The notes beneath the pieces were generated by a model. That model made no database searches, had not been told where the DNA came from, and was given only the letters and a program-made list of their open reading frames with translations. Positions 33,128-42,267 of a stretch of 64,000 nucleotides of DNA are shown here, in pieces. Both the position numbers and the translations under genes were made by a program. Within the stretch, counting starts at the first letter, position 1. The number at the start of each line of letters is the position of its first letter. The stretch is from an uncultured Flavonifractor sp. (GTDB lineage Bacteria; Bacillota; Clostridia; Oscillospirales; Oscillospiraceae): NCBI GenBank assembly GCA_947384055.1, contig CANDFO010000003.1, forward strand, positions 11,754 through 75,753. The letters run 5' to 3'.

Positions 33128-35173
33128 TCAGGTCCGTCCGAACCGCCGCTCCAGCTGTCTCCGGGTGAGCTCTACAGCCACCGGTCTCCCGTGGGGGCAG
33201 TATTTCACCTGTCCGTCCATTACCGCCTGAGCCACCCGCAGCAGCTCCTGCCGGGCGTTTTTTTGTCCCCCCTTGATGGCGGCCTTGCACGCCATTGTGT
33301 GCAAAAGCGCATCCCTGGCCGCCTCCGGGTCGGCCCTGCCGGTGGCCAGCAGCTTGACTCCCAGCTCCGCCAGCGCCCCTTCAATCTCCCCGGCGTCTAC
33401 GTCCGCGGGCGCCGCCCGGACAATCAGCGCGCCGCCGCCGAAGTCCTCAAGCTCAAACCCAAACCGCTCCAGCAGGGACAGATGCGCCAGCAGCGCAGCT
33501 CCCTCCTCCGGTGGCGGCGTAAACACCACCGGCGTCAGCAGCGCCTGGACCATAGGGCGGTAACTCTCCGCTTTAAGTCGGTCAAAATTCATCCGCTCAT
33601 GGGCGGCGTGCTTGTCAATGAACAGGACGCTGTCTCCCTGCTCCACAATGATATAGGTGTTGAGCACCTCTCCCGCCAGACGCCAGGAGACGGGGTCCGG
33701 CATGGCTTCCAACTGGGGCTCCGGAGGCACGGCAGACGCCTCCCCGCCGCCGGAGGACCGTGCTTCCGCCAGCTCCGTTTCCTCCGCCTCCCGGCAGAGC
33801 TCCTCCGGTGTTTCCGCCGGAACACGCCTTTCTCTGGGTATTCCGGTTTCCCCGCTCTCTTTGGATGCGTCCTCCTCCCGGCTGCGGGACAAACCGTATT
33901 TCTCCTGCCGGGCCGTCGGAACATTTGGCCGCCCGGTGGCGCCCTCTCCGGCCCGCTCCTGGCACGCGGTTATGTCGTGCAGGGGCAGCGCCGCGGCCAG
34001 GCCTCCCTCACGCTTCAAAAACTCCTGTGCGGTCATGGTCTGAAACCCGCCCCGTCCCGTGGCGAAAGGCTTTCCTGCCCGTCTGTCCGCCGGATATCCG
34101 GCCGCCCCCGCTTTCATACGGCCGGCGCTCTGCCCGGCAGGAATCTTATCCCGGTCCGGTGCGCCCTGTGCCGGGGGCCGGGTATGGTCGGCTTCCAGCG
34201 CGGAAAGCACTGCGTAATACACCGCCTCGAACACCCGCCGCTCAGAGCCGAACTTCACCTCCTGCTTGGTAGGGTGGACGTTTACATCCACCGTGCTGAG
34301 CTTACAGGTCAGGTGCAGTACACAGCCGGGGAATTTACCCACCATCTTCTGGTTGGCATAGGCCTCCTCCAGCGCGGCCAGCATGGTGCGGCTTTTGATG
34401 TGCCGCCCGTTGACGAAGAAAAACTGATAGCCTCTTGTTCCCCTGCAGCAGGAGGGCAGCGAGACAAATCCGCTTACCGACATCTCCTCGCCGGAGCCGT
34501 TTACGGGAATAAACCCCAGGGCCAAGTCCCGGTCCAGCACCGCATACAGGGCGCTCTGCAAAAGTCCGTCCCCCGGCGTAAGCAGCTCCTGTCTGCCATC
34601 CCGCAGGAACTTTACGCTTACCTCCGGGTGCGACAGGGCTGTGCGCTGGACCGCCGCGAAGCAGGCCGCGCCCTCGGCGGCGTCTTTTTTCATAAACTTC
34701 AGCCGGGCAGGGGTGTTGTAGAACAGGTCTCGCACCACTATGGTAGTCCCCTGGGGACATCCCGCCTCCTCCTGAGAAAGGACGGTTCCACCCTCCAGAG
34801 AGAGACTGGTCCCCAGCTCCGCGCCCCGGGCCCGGGTCAGAAGCTCCACCCGGGAGACCGCAGCTATGGCGGCCAGCGCCTCCCCCCGGAAGCCCAGTGT
34901 TCCAATGGCCTCCAGGTCGAATTCACTGCGCAGCTTGCTGGTGGCGTGGCGCAGAAAGGCGCACGGAGCCTCCTCCGGCACGATGCCGCAGCCGTCGTCG
35001 GTTACGCGGATCAGCGTCATTCCGCCGTGCTGAATTTCTACCGTGACGCTCCCCGCGCCCGCGTCCACGGCGTTCTCCATCAGCTCCTTTACCACGCTGG
35101 CCGGCCGTTCTACCACCTCTCCGGCCGCAATTAAATCGGCCACATGGGGGGAAAGCTGTTCAATATGGGGCAT
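33128..35173 (-). CDS. mutL: DNA mismatch repair protein MutL
   Basis: MutL couples mismatch recognition by MutS to strand removal. The 681-residue protein has the GHKL ATPase motifs ELMENAVDAGAGSVTVE, DDGCGI and TLGFRGEALAAIAAV. A low-complexity linker (about 340-470) and a C-terminal dimerisation domain follow. The linker of Arg/Glu/Gly/Ala runs is typical in being poorly conserved. A metal-binding endonuclease motif of the DQHA(X)2E(X)4E type appears as FIDKHAAHERMNFDR, with Lys in place of Gln; activity is therefore likely but not certain. AAAGGAG stands before the ATG. Confidence 0.95.
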   Translation of the reverse strand: MPHIEQLSPHVADLIAAGEVVERPASVVKELMENAVDAGAGSVTVEIQHGGMTLIRVTDDGCGIVPEEAPCAFLRHATSKLRSEFDLEAIGTLGFRGEALAAIAAVSRVELLTRARGAELGTSLSLEGGTVLSQEEAGCPQGTTIVVRDLFYNTPARLKFMKKDAAEGAACFAAVQRTALSHPEVSVKFLRDGRQELLTPGDGLLQSALYAVLDRDLALGFIPVNGSGEEMSVSGFVSLPSCCRGTRGYQFFFVNGRHIKSRTMLAALEEAYANQKMVGKFPGCVLHLTCKLSTVDVNVHPTKQEVKFGSERRVFEAVYYAVLSALEADHTRPPAQGAPDRDKIPAGQSAGRMKAGAAGYPADRRAGKPFATGRGGFQTMTAQEFLKREGGLAAALPLHDITACQERAGEGATGRPNVPTARQEKYGLSRSREEDASKESGETGIPRERRVPAETPEELCREAEETELAEARSSGGGEASAVPPEPQLEAMPDPVSWRLAGEVLNTYIIVEQGDSVLFIDKHAAHERMNFDRLKAESYRPMVQALLTPVVFTPPPEEGAALLAHLSLLERFGFELEDFGGGALIVRAAPADVDAGEIEGALAELGVKLLATGRADPEAARDALLHTMACKAAIKGGQKNARQELLRVAQAVMDGQVKYCPHGRPVAVELTRRQLERRFGRT

Positions 35174-35260
35174 CGGGTTCTCCTTTCTTTCGGCTGTCCT
35201 TTTCGGCCGGGTTTCCCCGGTGCGGAACCGCCGCCCTTATGCAGCCGGACACCGGAACTA

Positions 35261-37861
35261 CTACAGCATCTGCTTCAGCTCAAAGAGAAGATTCATCGCC
35301 TCAATGGGGGTCAGGGTATTCACATCCACCTGCCGCAGGCGCTCTGCAATCCGCCCGGCCCCCATATCCAGCAGCGACACCTGCTCCTCCCCGGCGCTCT
35401 CCGAGGCGGCGGGGGCTCGCGGAGGCCCTCCGGCCTCCAGCTCCTCCAGAATCTGCCTGGCCCGCTGTACCACCCGCTCCGGCACGCCGGCCAGCTTCGC
35501 CACCTCCACGCCAAAGCTCTCGTCCGCGCCTCCCCGGACAATTTTTCGCAGGAAAATCACGTCGTCCTTCCGCTTTTTAGCGGCAATATTGTAATTTTTT
35601 ACTCCCGGGAGCTGCCCTTCCAGACAGGTCAGCTCGTGATAGTGGGTGGCAAAGAGGGTCTTTGCCCCCAGCCGCTTTTTGTCGGCGCAGTACTCCAGCA
35701 CCGCCCGCGCAATGGCCATCCCGTCATAGGTGGAGGTGCCCCGGCCGATCTCGTCCAAAATCAGCAGGCTTTTGTCCGTGGCGTTTTTCAGCAGCTCGGC
35801 CACCTCGGTCATCTCCACCATAAAGGTGGACTGCCCGGCGGACACGTCGTCGCTGGCCCCGATGCGGGTGAACACCCGGTCTACAATCCCAATCCGGGCG
35901 GCTTTGGCCGGCACAAAAGACCCCATCTGCGCCATTAGCACAATCAGCGCCACCTGGCGCATATAGGTAGACTTTCCCGCCATATTGGGTCCGGTGATAA
36001 TGGCCGCGGTGTGCTCTCCCCCGTCCATCCGTGTGTCGTTGGGTACAAAAAGGCTGTTTTTCAGCCTCCGCTCCACCACTGGGTGGCGTCCCTCCACAAT
36101 TTCCAACCTGCCCGACAGGTCCACCTCCGGGCGGCAATATCCGTACTCCGCCGCTGCTGCCGCAAAAGAGGTCAGCACGTCAATCTGCCCTGCCGCCGCC
36201 GCGGAGCGCTGAACCCGCCCCACCTGAGCTGCTGTTTGCTCCCGAACCTGACAGAACAGCTCGTATTCCAGGGCGGTAATCCGGTCCTGAGCGGAGAGGA
36301 TGGTGTGCTCCATGTCTTTGAGCTCCTGGGTGATATATCGCTCGCAGTTGGCCAGAGTCTGCTTGCGCACATAGTCCTGGGGCACCTGGTCATAGTAGGA
36401 TTTGGACACCTCGATGTAGTAGCCAAATACCTTATTGAAGCCTACCTTCAGACTTTTAATCCCGGTGCGCTCTTTTTCCCGGGCCTCTACCGCGGCCACC
36501 ATGCCCTTGCCGTTGGCCATAATGTCCCGCAGGCGGTCCACCTCCTGGCTGAAACCGGCCCGGATTATGCCGCCCTCCCGGACGGAAAAGGGAGGCTCAT
36601 CCACAATGGCGCTGTCGATCAGCGCCCGCAGCTCCCGCAGGTCGTCCAGCTCCTCCCGCAGAGTCCTCAGCAGCGCGGAGGAATAGGGCTCCAGCCTCTC
36701 CCGCAGGGCAGGCAGCCTTCCCAATCCCCTGGACAGGGCCGCCAGGTCCCGGCCCCCGGCCGTGCCGTAGACAATCCGCCCGATCAGCCGCTCCAGGTCT
36801 CCGACCTCCCGCAGGCAGAGAATCAGCTCCTCCCGGCCGATGGCGTCCCCCGTCAGCTCACCCACCGCGGACAGCCGGCGGCTGATGGCCCCCGGAGAGA
36901 GCAGGGGACGCTCCATCCATGCCCGGATGAGCCGGTGTCCCATGGGTGTGCGGGTCTTGTCCAGCACACCCAGCAGGCTTCCCCGCTTTTCGCCCCCCCG
37001 CATGGTCTGCGCGAGCTCCAGTGTCCGCCGGGCAGTGGCGTCCAGCTCCATGAACTGACCGCAGGTGAGATACCGCAGAGCGGCGATATGGGACAGGTCC
37101 GTCTTCTGGGTCTCGTAGAGATAGCTCAGCAGTCCGCCGACGGCCTGGAGCCCATGGGTGTTCCCCTGGGGAAGCTCTTCCAGTCCCTCTTTAAACTGCT
37201 TCCGCACCAGGGTTTCGGCGGCATCCTCCCGAAAGCGGGCCTCTCCCCCGTTTTCACAGCGGCATTCCAACGTCCGCTTCAGATATTGCAGCAGGTTTTC
37301 ATCCGACCACGCCCCGTCGCTGAGCACCGCCTCCCGGGGAGAAAAGCGGCTCAGCTCGTTGAAAAGATGCTCCTCTCCCTCTCCGCCGGGGGCAAAGTCG
37401 GCGGCGGCGCACTCCCCTGTGGATATATCGCAGAAGCACAGGCCCGTGCCCTGGCTGTCCCGGTAGAGGGAACAGATATAGTTGTTCCGGCCCTCTTCCA
37501 GCATGGAGGTGTCGATTACTGTGCCTGGCGTTACAATGCGGATCACCTCCCGGTCCACCAGACCCTTGGCCTGGGCCGGGTCCTCCATCTGTTCGCAGAT
37601 GGCTACTTTATAGCCCCGGGCGATGAGGCGGGCAATATAGGCGTCGGCAGAGTGGTAGGGCACGCCGCACATGGGGGTGCGCTCCTCCTGGGGCTTGCTT
37701 CGGTCCCGGCTCGTCAGGGTAAGCTCCAGCTCCTTGGACGCCAAAACCGCATCCTCGTCGAACATCTCATAAAAGTCCCCCAGGCGGAAAAACAGGATAC
37801 AGTCCGGATGAAGGTCCTTTATTTTTCTGTACTGCTTGCGCATAGGGGTTAATTCGGCCAT
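35261..37861 (-). CDS. mutS: DNA mismatch repair protein MutS
   Basis: MutS recognises mismatches and small loops. The 866-residue protein has the mismatch-reading N-terminus (MRKQYRKIKDLHPDCILFFR, then GDFYEMF), connector and lever domains. The ABC ATPase carries Walker A in GPNMAGKSTYMRQ, the signature region DDVSAGQSTFMVEM and Walker B in SLLILDEIGRGTSTYDG. Length is normal. AAAAGGAG stands before the ATG. It precedes mutL by 87 bases, so the pair is likely one transcript. Confidence 0.97.
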   Translation of the reverse strand: MAELTPMRKQYRKIKDLHPDCILFFRLGDFYEMFDEDAVLASKELELTLTSRDRSKPQEERTPMCGVPYHSADAYIARLIARGYKVAICEQMEDPAQAKGLVDREVIRIVTPGTVIDTSMLEEGRNNYICSLYRDSQGTGLCFCDISTGECAAADFAPGGEGEEHLFNELSRFSPREAVLSDGAWSDENLLQYLKRTLECRCENGGEARFREDAAETLVRKQFKEGLEELPQGNTHGLQAVGGLLSYLYETQKTDLSHIAALRYLTCGQFMELDATARRTLELAQTMRGGEKRGSLLGVLDKTRTPMGHRLIRAWMERPLLSPGAISRRLSAVGELTGDAIGREELILCLREVGDLERLIGRIVYGTAGGRDLAALSRGLGRLPALRERLEPYSSALLRTLREELDDLRELRALIDSAIVDEPPFSVREGGIIRAGFSQEVDRLRDIMANGKGMVAAVEAREKERTGIKSLKVGFNKVFGYYIEVSKSYYDQVPQDYVRKQTLANCERYITQELKDMEHTILSAQDRITALEYELFCQVREQTAAQVGRVQRSAAAAGQIDVLTSFAAAAAEYGYCRPEVDLSGRLEIVEGRHPVVERRLKNSLFVPNDTRMDGGEHTAAIITGPNMAGKSTYMRQVALIVLMAQMGSFVPAKAARIGIVDRVFTRIGASDDVSAGQSTFMVEMTEVAELLKNATDKSLLILDEIGRGTSTYDGMAIARAVLEYCADKKRLGAKTLFATHYHELTCLEGQLPGVKNYNIAAKKRKDDVIFLRKIVRGGADESFGVEVAKLAGVPERVVQRARQILEELEAGGPPRAPAASESAGEEQVSLLDMGAGRIAERLRQVDVNTLTPIEAMNLLFELKQML

Positions 37862-37952
37862 TCCTGTTTCTCCTTTTCTCTCTGTGCCGTCGGCGTGTCC
37901 GCTCCTGACAGCGCCTGCCTATGGATGGAATTTGTCGGTTATAAAACGGCGG

Positions 37953-38681
37953 CTACAGCGGAGCCTTCTGGATTTTCGCCCACCGCCTGGGGAAGCCCTT
38001 GGGCCCAGGGGCTATTTTTTCTATGTGCACAACCCGGTGTGTAATCTGCGTACCGGGAATGGCGTAGTTCCATCCGGGGCGCAGAACACCCCCCAGGGTC
38101 TGAATCCCCCGGGCAGCCCTGGAGATCTCCCCGTCGCAATCCACACTCTTCATGGCCAGAAACGCGCCCCCTGTCCTGACAAAGGGCAGGCAGAGCTCGC
38201 ATAAAAGTTCCAGCGGAGCCACAGCCCGGGAGGTCACGATATCAAAGCCGTCCCGAAATCCGGGCTTGTGGGCCTGCTCCTCCGCCCGAGCGTGGAGTGT
38301 ACGAATCCCCTCCAGCTCCAGCCGGGCACAGACCTCCGCCAGCCAGTCCAACCGTTTGTTCAGACTGTCCAACAGTGTGACGTCCAGGCTGGGCTGGAGG
38401 ATTTTCAGCACCATCCCCGGAAAACCCGCGCCGGTTCCCACATCCAGCAGCCGCTTTCCCTGAAACTCCATGCCGGGCATGCGCAAAAGTGCGGCACAGT
38501 CCAGCATATGGAGGTTCACCACGTCCACCGGGTCTGTAATAGCCGTCAGGTTCATCACCTTGTTTTTTTCCAGCAGGAGCCGGCCATAGGTCTCCAGCTG
38601 TTCGGCGGAACCGGAGGGAATCCCACCGGACAGGCCCAGCTCTTCCAGTCCCCGGGTCAGCAGCTCCATAACCTCATCCAT
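37953..38681 (-). CDS. rsmG: 16S rRNA (guanine-527-N7) methyltransferase
   Basis: RsmG methylates G527 of 16S rRNA; its loss gives low-level streptomycin resistance. The 242-residue product (start MDEVMELLTRGLEELG, GGGGGG seven bases upstream) has the SAM-binding motif LLDVGTGAGFPGMVLKI and the family motif FDIVTSRAVAPLELL. Its start overlaps the end of the upstream membrane-protein gene by 8 bases. In many Firmicutes it sits next to mnmG and noc; here mutS follows it. Confidence 0.94.
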   Translation of the reverse strand: MDEVMELLTRGLEELGLSGGIPSGSAEQLETYGRLLLEKNKVMNLTAITDPVDVVNLHMLDCAALLRMPGMEFQGKRLLDVGTGAGFPGMVLKILQPSLDVTLLDSLNKRLDWLAEVCARLELEGIRTLHARAEEQAHKPGFRDGFDIVTSRAVAPLELLCELCLPFVRTGGAFLAMKSVDCDGEISRAARGIQTLGGVLRPGWNYAIPGTQITHRVVHIEKIAPGPKGFPRRWAKIQKAPL

Positions 38682-39045
38682 ATGTCTGCCCCCCCAGACC
38701 GGCAATCAGGGCGGGCAGACCGTCCGCCAGCCCCAGTAGAACCACAAGGACACACAGCACGGCCAGCACCGCCAGCACGCAGCGCTTCCACGCGGGACAT
38801 TCCGCCTGCCGCAGCTGGAGCAGGCACAGCACCGCCATGCCCGCTGCACCAGGGCACACCAGCAGAGGTCCTACTCCGGTCAAGTAGGTTCCGCCGCTAT
38901 AAAAGGGATATAGATTCAGCAGCACCAGTAAAACCATATATACCACCCCTACCCAGGCGGCGGTGCGTTTGGCAGGGGACGCGGGTGTAAATTTCTCCTG
39001 TCCTTCCGGTTTTTCCACATCAGCATGTTTTTCCTCTTGAGCCAC
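38674..39045 (-). CDS. Small membrane protein coupled to rsmG, unknown function
   Basis: The preferred start is a GTG at 39045 (MAQEEKHADVEKPEGQEKF) with AAGGAGG eight bases upstream, giving 123 residues. A longer open frame to 39210 lacks a site and crosses two hairpins. After a charged N-terminus there are three hydrophobic segments (about 34-53, 60-75 and 88-112). No family is recognised. The 8-base overlap with rsmG suggests translational coupling. Confidence 0.6.
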   Translation of the reverse strand: MAQEEKHADVEKPEGQEKFTPASPAKRTAAWVGVVYMVLLVLLNLYPFYSGGTYLTGVGPLLVCPGAAGMAVLCLLQLRQAECPAWKRCVLAVLAVLCVLVVLLGLADGLPALIAGLGGQTYG

Positions 39046-39060
39046 GGCCGTGCCTCCTTT

Positions 39061-39103
39061 CCGGTTATGGAAACCGGAACCAGCCGTCCCTGCGGCTGGT
39101 TCC
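39061..39103. other. Two abutting hairpins in the leader of the membrane-protein gene
   Basis: CCGGTT/AACCGG (39061-39077) and GGAACCAGCCG/CGGCTGGTTCC (39076-39103) are exact stems just upstream of the ribosome binding site of the downstream minus-strand gene. No T-run follows. They may end the serS-side region or shape the leader. The remaining sequence to 39291 shows nothing else. Confidence 0.5.
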
Positions 39104-39291
39104 GTCGTCCCTCCGTTATATAGTCGAATAATTTGAAAACAGTACGGCTGTTCTTCAAAGGAATTTTGCCCGCCTGCATATAACGCGCGATATTTGCCTA
39201 TGAAATCCAAACCGAGACTGCCCTGTTCGGGCGTTTGGCCCGGGCATTTGAAAACGGTTCACAGGCTCTCTTCAGGACGGCTGATTACGCT

Positions 39292-40605
39292 CTATGATTT
39301 GGCCGGTGTCAGCCGCTCTTTGCCGCCCATGTAGGGCCGCAGAACCTGGGGCACTGTGACGCTCCCGTCCTCGCACAGGTTGTTCTCCAACAGGGCAATG
39401 AGCATCCGGGGCGGAGCCACTACCGTATTGTTCAGGGTGTGGGGAAGATAGGTTTTTCCGTCGCTCCCCTTGGCGCGGATTTTCAGGCGGCGGGACTGGG
39501 CGTCCCCCAGATTGGAGCAGGAGCACACTTCAAAATACTTCTGCTGACGGGGCGACCAGGCCTCGATATCGCAGGATTTAACCTTCAGGTCCGCCAGATC
39601 TCCGGAACAGCACTCCAGCTGGCGCACTGGAATATCCATGGAGCGGAAGAGCTCCACCGAGTAGCGCCACATCTTCTCATACCAGTCCATAGAGTCCTCC
39701 GGCCTGCATACCACAATCATCTCCTGCTTTTCAAACTGGTGAATGCGGTAAACTCCCCGCTCCTCAATACCGTGGGAGCCTTTCTCCTTGCGGAAGCAGG
39801 GGGAGTAGGAGGTCAGGGTCTGGGGCAGCGAGCTCTCCGGGAGAATCTGGTCAATAAAGCGGCCGATCATGGAGTGCTCAGAGGTGCCGATCAGGTAGAG
39901 GTCCTCTCCCTCAATCTTATACATCATGGCCTCCATGTCCGCAAAAGACATGACGCCCTCCACCACGTTGCCGTGGATCATAAAGGGTGGAATGCAGAAG
40001 GTAAAGCCCTTGTCAATCATAAAGTCCCGGGCATAGGCCAGCACCGCCTCGTGGAGCCGGGCCACGTCCCCCAGCAGATAGTAAAATCCGGAGCCGGATA
40101 CCCGCCCGGCGGCGTCCATGTCAATGCCGGCCAGAGATTCCATAATCTCTGTGTGATAGGGGATGGGGAAGGACGGGGTCACGGGCTCTCCAAAGCGCTC
40201 TACCTCCACATTGGCGGAGTCGTCCGGTCCAATGGGTACCGACGGGTCAATTATCTGGGGAATTACCATCATGATTTTCCGGATCTCTTCGGCCAGCTCG
40301 CTCTCCCGCTTTTCCAACTCCGCCAGCCGCTGGGCGTCGTCGGATACCTGCCGCTTCAGACGCTCGGCCTCTTCCAGCTTAGCCGGGTCGTTGGATTTTT
40401 TAGCCTGCCCCATGAGTATGCCAACCTGCTTGGACAGGGCGTTGCGCTGGGTGCGCAGATTCTGGGCCTCCTGGATGGTATCCCGGTTCTCCTTGTCCAG
40501 GGCAATTACCCGGTCTACCAGGGGGAGTTTATCCTCTTGGAATTTTTTCTTAATGTTCTCTTTTACGGCTTCCGGGTTCTCCCGGAGGAATTTAATGTCT
40601 ATCAT
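39292..40605 (-). CDS. serS: Seryl-tRNA synthetase
   Basis: SerRS charges tRNA-Ser and tRNA-Sec. The start at 40605 (MIDIKFLRENPEAVKENIKK) has GAGGTGA six bases upstream. The 437-residue protein has the N-terminal antiparallel coiled coil that grips the tRNA long arm (about 30-100). The class II core follows, with motif 2 FRKEKGSHGIEERGVYRIHQ and motif 3 LNNTVVAPPRMLIALLENN. No T-box is found in front of it, unlike hisS and ileS here. Confidence 0.96.
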   Translation of the reverse strand: MIDIKFLRENPEAVKENIKKKFQEDKLPLVDRVIALDKENRDTIQEAQNLRTQRNALSKQVGILMGQAKKSNDPAKLEEAERLKRQVSDDAQRLAELEKRESELAEEIRKIMMVIPQIIDPSVPIGPDDSANVEVERFGEPVTPSFPIPYHTEIMESLAGIDMDAAGRVSGSGFYYLLGDVARLHEAVLAYARDFMIDKGFTFCIPPFMIHGNVVEGVMSFADMEAMMYKIEGEDLYLIGTSEHSMIGRFIDQILPESSLPQTLTSYSPCFRKEKGSHGIEERGVYRIHQFEKQEMIVVCRPEDSMDWYEKMWRYSVELFRSMDIPVRQLECCSGDLADLKVKSCDIEAWSPRQQKYFEVCSCSNLGDAQSRRLKIRAKGSDGKTYLPHTLNNTVVAPPRMLIALLENNLCEDGSVTVPQVLRPYMGGKERLTPAKS

Positions 40606-40654
40606 ACTTTTCACCTCATATTATTTTCCGCTGCCCTCCCATGGTCCGCCGGGC

Positions 40655-40670
40655 TGTTTCACGTGAAACA
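40655..40670. promoter_or_regulatory. parS site 1
   Basis: TGTTTCACGTGAAACA is a perfect 16-base palindrome. It matches the parS consensus bound by ParB/Spo0J, one base off the B. subtilis form on one arm. It lies between serS and the coiled-coil gene. Confidence 0.95.
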
Positions 40671-40742
40671 AAGCGCATAGGGAAAACCGGGCAGATATGC
40701 GGGAACAGGGCCAACCCGGTGTGTGGAGACTTGGTCAGGTGT

Positions 40743-41321
40743 TTATGGATTCAGCCACCCCGCAAGTGCCCGATAGGACTCCAGCGGGTTATAAAGCTCC
40801 CGCTCCTCCTGGCTCATTCCCTGGGTAAAGTCCTCCAGCCGGGCCTCTAAATCCGGGTACTCCTCCAGCAGCGCCCTGGCCTCCCGGTTGCGGTGCTGAT
40901 TGTAGAGGGCCCGCACCTCGTTAAGAATCTGGAGAGCCTGGGCCTGGGCCTGGGCTGCCTGAGCCGCCTGTTCTGCCTGCGCGGTATCTCCGGCAGCGGC
41001 ATCCAGCTGGGTCTGGAGTGTTTCAGACTGACGTTCCAGCTGTTCCAGCTGCTCCTCCAGCGTCTGACGCTCCTGAACCAGGCGGTCCCGCTCCTCAATT
41101 AAGTTTTCCAGAGACTGGACTGCCGAGGTGGAGGTCTTTTGCAGGTCATCCAGCGTCTCCCGATTGATTCGCTGCTGCATAAAGTAAGACAGCAGCAGCA
41201 ACAGAAACGCTGCCGCAAAGAGGACCGCCAGATAGACCATAACCGATCCTCGTTTGTGAGGCCGAGTGTGTTCCGCCTCGTGCTGGAGGTCATTGGCGGT
41301 GTGCTCCTGTTCGGTATTCAC
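40743..41321 (-). CDS. Membrane-anchored coiled-coil protein coupled to parB
   Basis: The 192-residue product starts with a GTG whose GTGA overlaps the parB stop, so translation is probably coupled. It has a charged cytosolic N-terminus, one membrane segment (about 29-47, YLAVLFAAAFLLLLLSYFM), a coiled coil (about 50-130, rich in Glu, Gln and Ala) and a short C-terminal helical part. No family is recognised. Its link to parAB suggests a role in chromosome positioning or the envelope at division; this is inference. Confidence 0.7.
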   Translation of the reverse strand: MNTEQEHTANDLQHEAEHTRPHKRGSVMVYLAVLFAAAFLLLLLSYFMQQRINRETLDDLQKTSTSAVQSLENLIEERDRLVQERQTLEEQLEQLERQSETLQTQLDAAAGDTAQAEQAAQAAQAQAQALQILNEVRALYNQHRNREARALLEEYPDLEARLEDFTQGMSQEERELYNPLESYRALAGWLNP

Positions 41322-42217
41322 GGAACCCCGCCTCCTTTCCTGCCCGCTGAGTGGTTTTCCAGCTGTTCCAGCAGGAGAGTCAGGTCCTCGTCATTGTAAA
41401 ACTCAATTTCCACCTTGCCTTTTTTGGCTCCCATGGTGATGGACACCTTGCGGCCCCAGTGGGTGCTCAGGTCCTTGGCGGCGGCATCCCGGTAGAGCTT
41501 CATGGGATCTGCTTTTTCACCACTTTCGCCGTCCGTCTCCTCCTCCTGGCTCTTGGTTAAGCGGCGGGCCAGCGCCTCAGTCTGTCGGACAGACAGGTCC
41601 TCCGCTACGACCTTCTGGGCCAGTTTTTTTTGGCAATCCCCGCTGGGGGCCGAGAGAATCGCCCTGGCATGTCCGGCGGAAAGCCTCCCTTCTTCCAGCA
41701 GCAGGCAGACCGAATCCGGCAGCGCCAGAAGCCGCAGGGCGTTGGCCACCGCCGGCCGGGACCGGCCCACCCGCTGGGCCACCTCCTCCTGTGTAAGGCC
41801 GTACTCCTCAATCAGCGCCCGGTAGCCTCCGGCCTCCTCCATGGGATTCAAATCCTCCCGCTGAAGATTTTCAATCAGACCCAGCTCCATTACCTTTCGG
41901 TCGTCGGCTTCCAGAATCACGGCGGGTATCTCTGTCAGTCCCGCCAGCTTTGCCGCCCGCCAGCGCCGCTCCCCGGCGATAATCTGATAATAGCCCGAGG
42001 ACAGTCGGCGGACGCTGAGAGGCTGAATTACCCCATGGGTGCGAATTGAATCGGCCAAATCTGCCAGGCTCTCCTCATCGAACCGCTTGCGGGGCTGCTT
42101 TACCCCCGGTTCCACCTGGGAAATGGGAAGAGAGAGCGAACCGCCCTCCTGAGTCTGCAAGGCGGCATCCCCCAAAAGTGCGCCCAGGCCCTTGCCCAGG
42201 CCGCGTTCTGATGCCAT
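41318..42217 (-). CDS. parB: Chromosome-partitioning protein ParB/Spo0J
   Basis: ParB binds parS, spreads as a CTP-driven clamp and loads SMC. The 299-residue product has the conserved N-terminal box that contacts ParA (RGLGKGLGALLG), the CTP-binding motif GERRWRAAK (82-90) and a helix-turn-helix (YGLTQEEVAQRVGRSRPAVA). A C-terminal dimer domain follows. AGGAGG precedes the ATG. It follows parA by 50 bases. Three perfect parS sites lie within 2.6 kb. Confidence 0.95.
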   Translation of the reverse strand: MASERGLGKGLGALLGDAALQTQEGGSLSLPISQVEPGVKQPRKRFDEESLADLADSIRTHGVIQPLSVRRLSSGYYQIIAGERRWRAAKLAGLTEIPAVILEADDRKVMELGLIENLQREDLNPMEEAGGYRALIEEYGLTQEEVAQRVGRSRPAVANALRLLALPDSVCLLLEEGRLSAGHARAILSAPSGDCQKKLAQKVVAEDLSVRQTEALARRLTKSQEEETDGESGEKADPMKLYRDAAAKDLSTHWGRKVSITMGAKKGKVEIEFYNDEDLTLLLEQLENHSAGRKGGGVP

Positions 42218-42267
42218 AAGCTCCTCCTTTAACCATTTTTATGAATGCTGTTTCTATCGTTCGCCGC

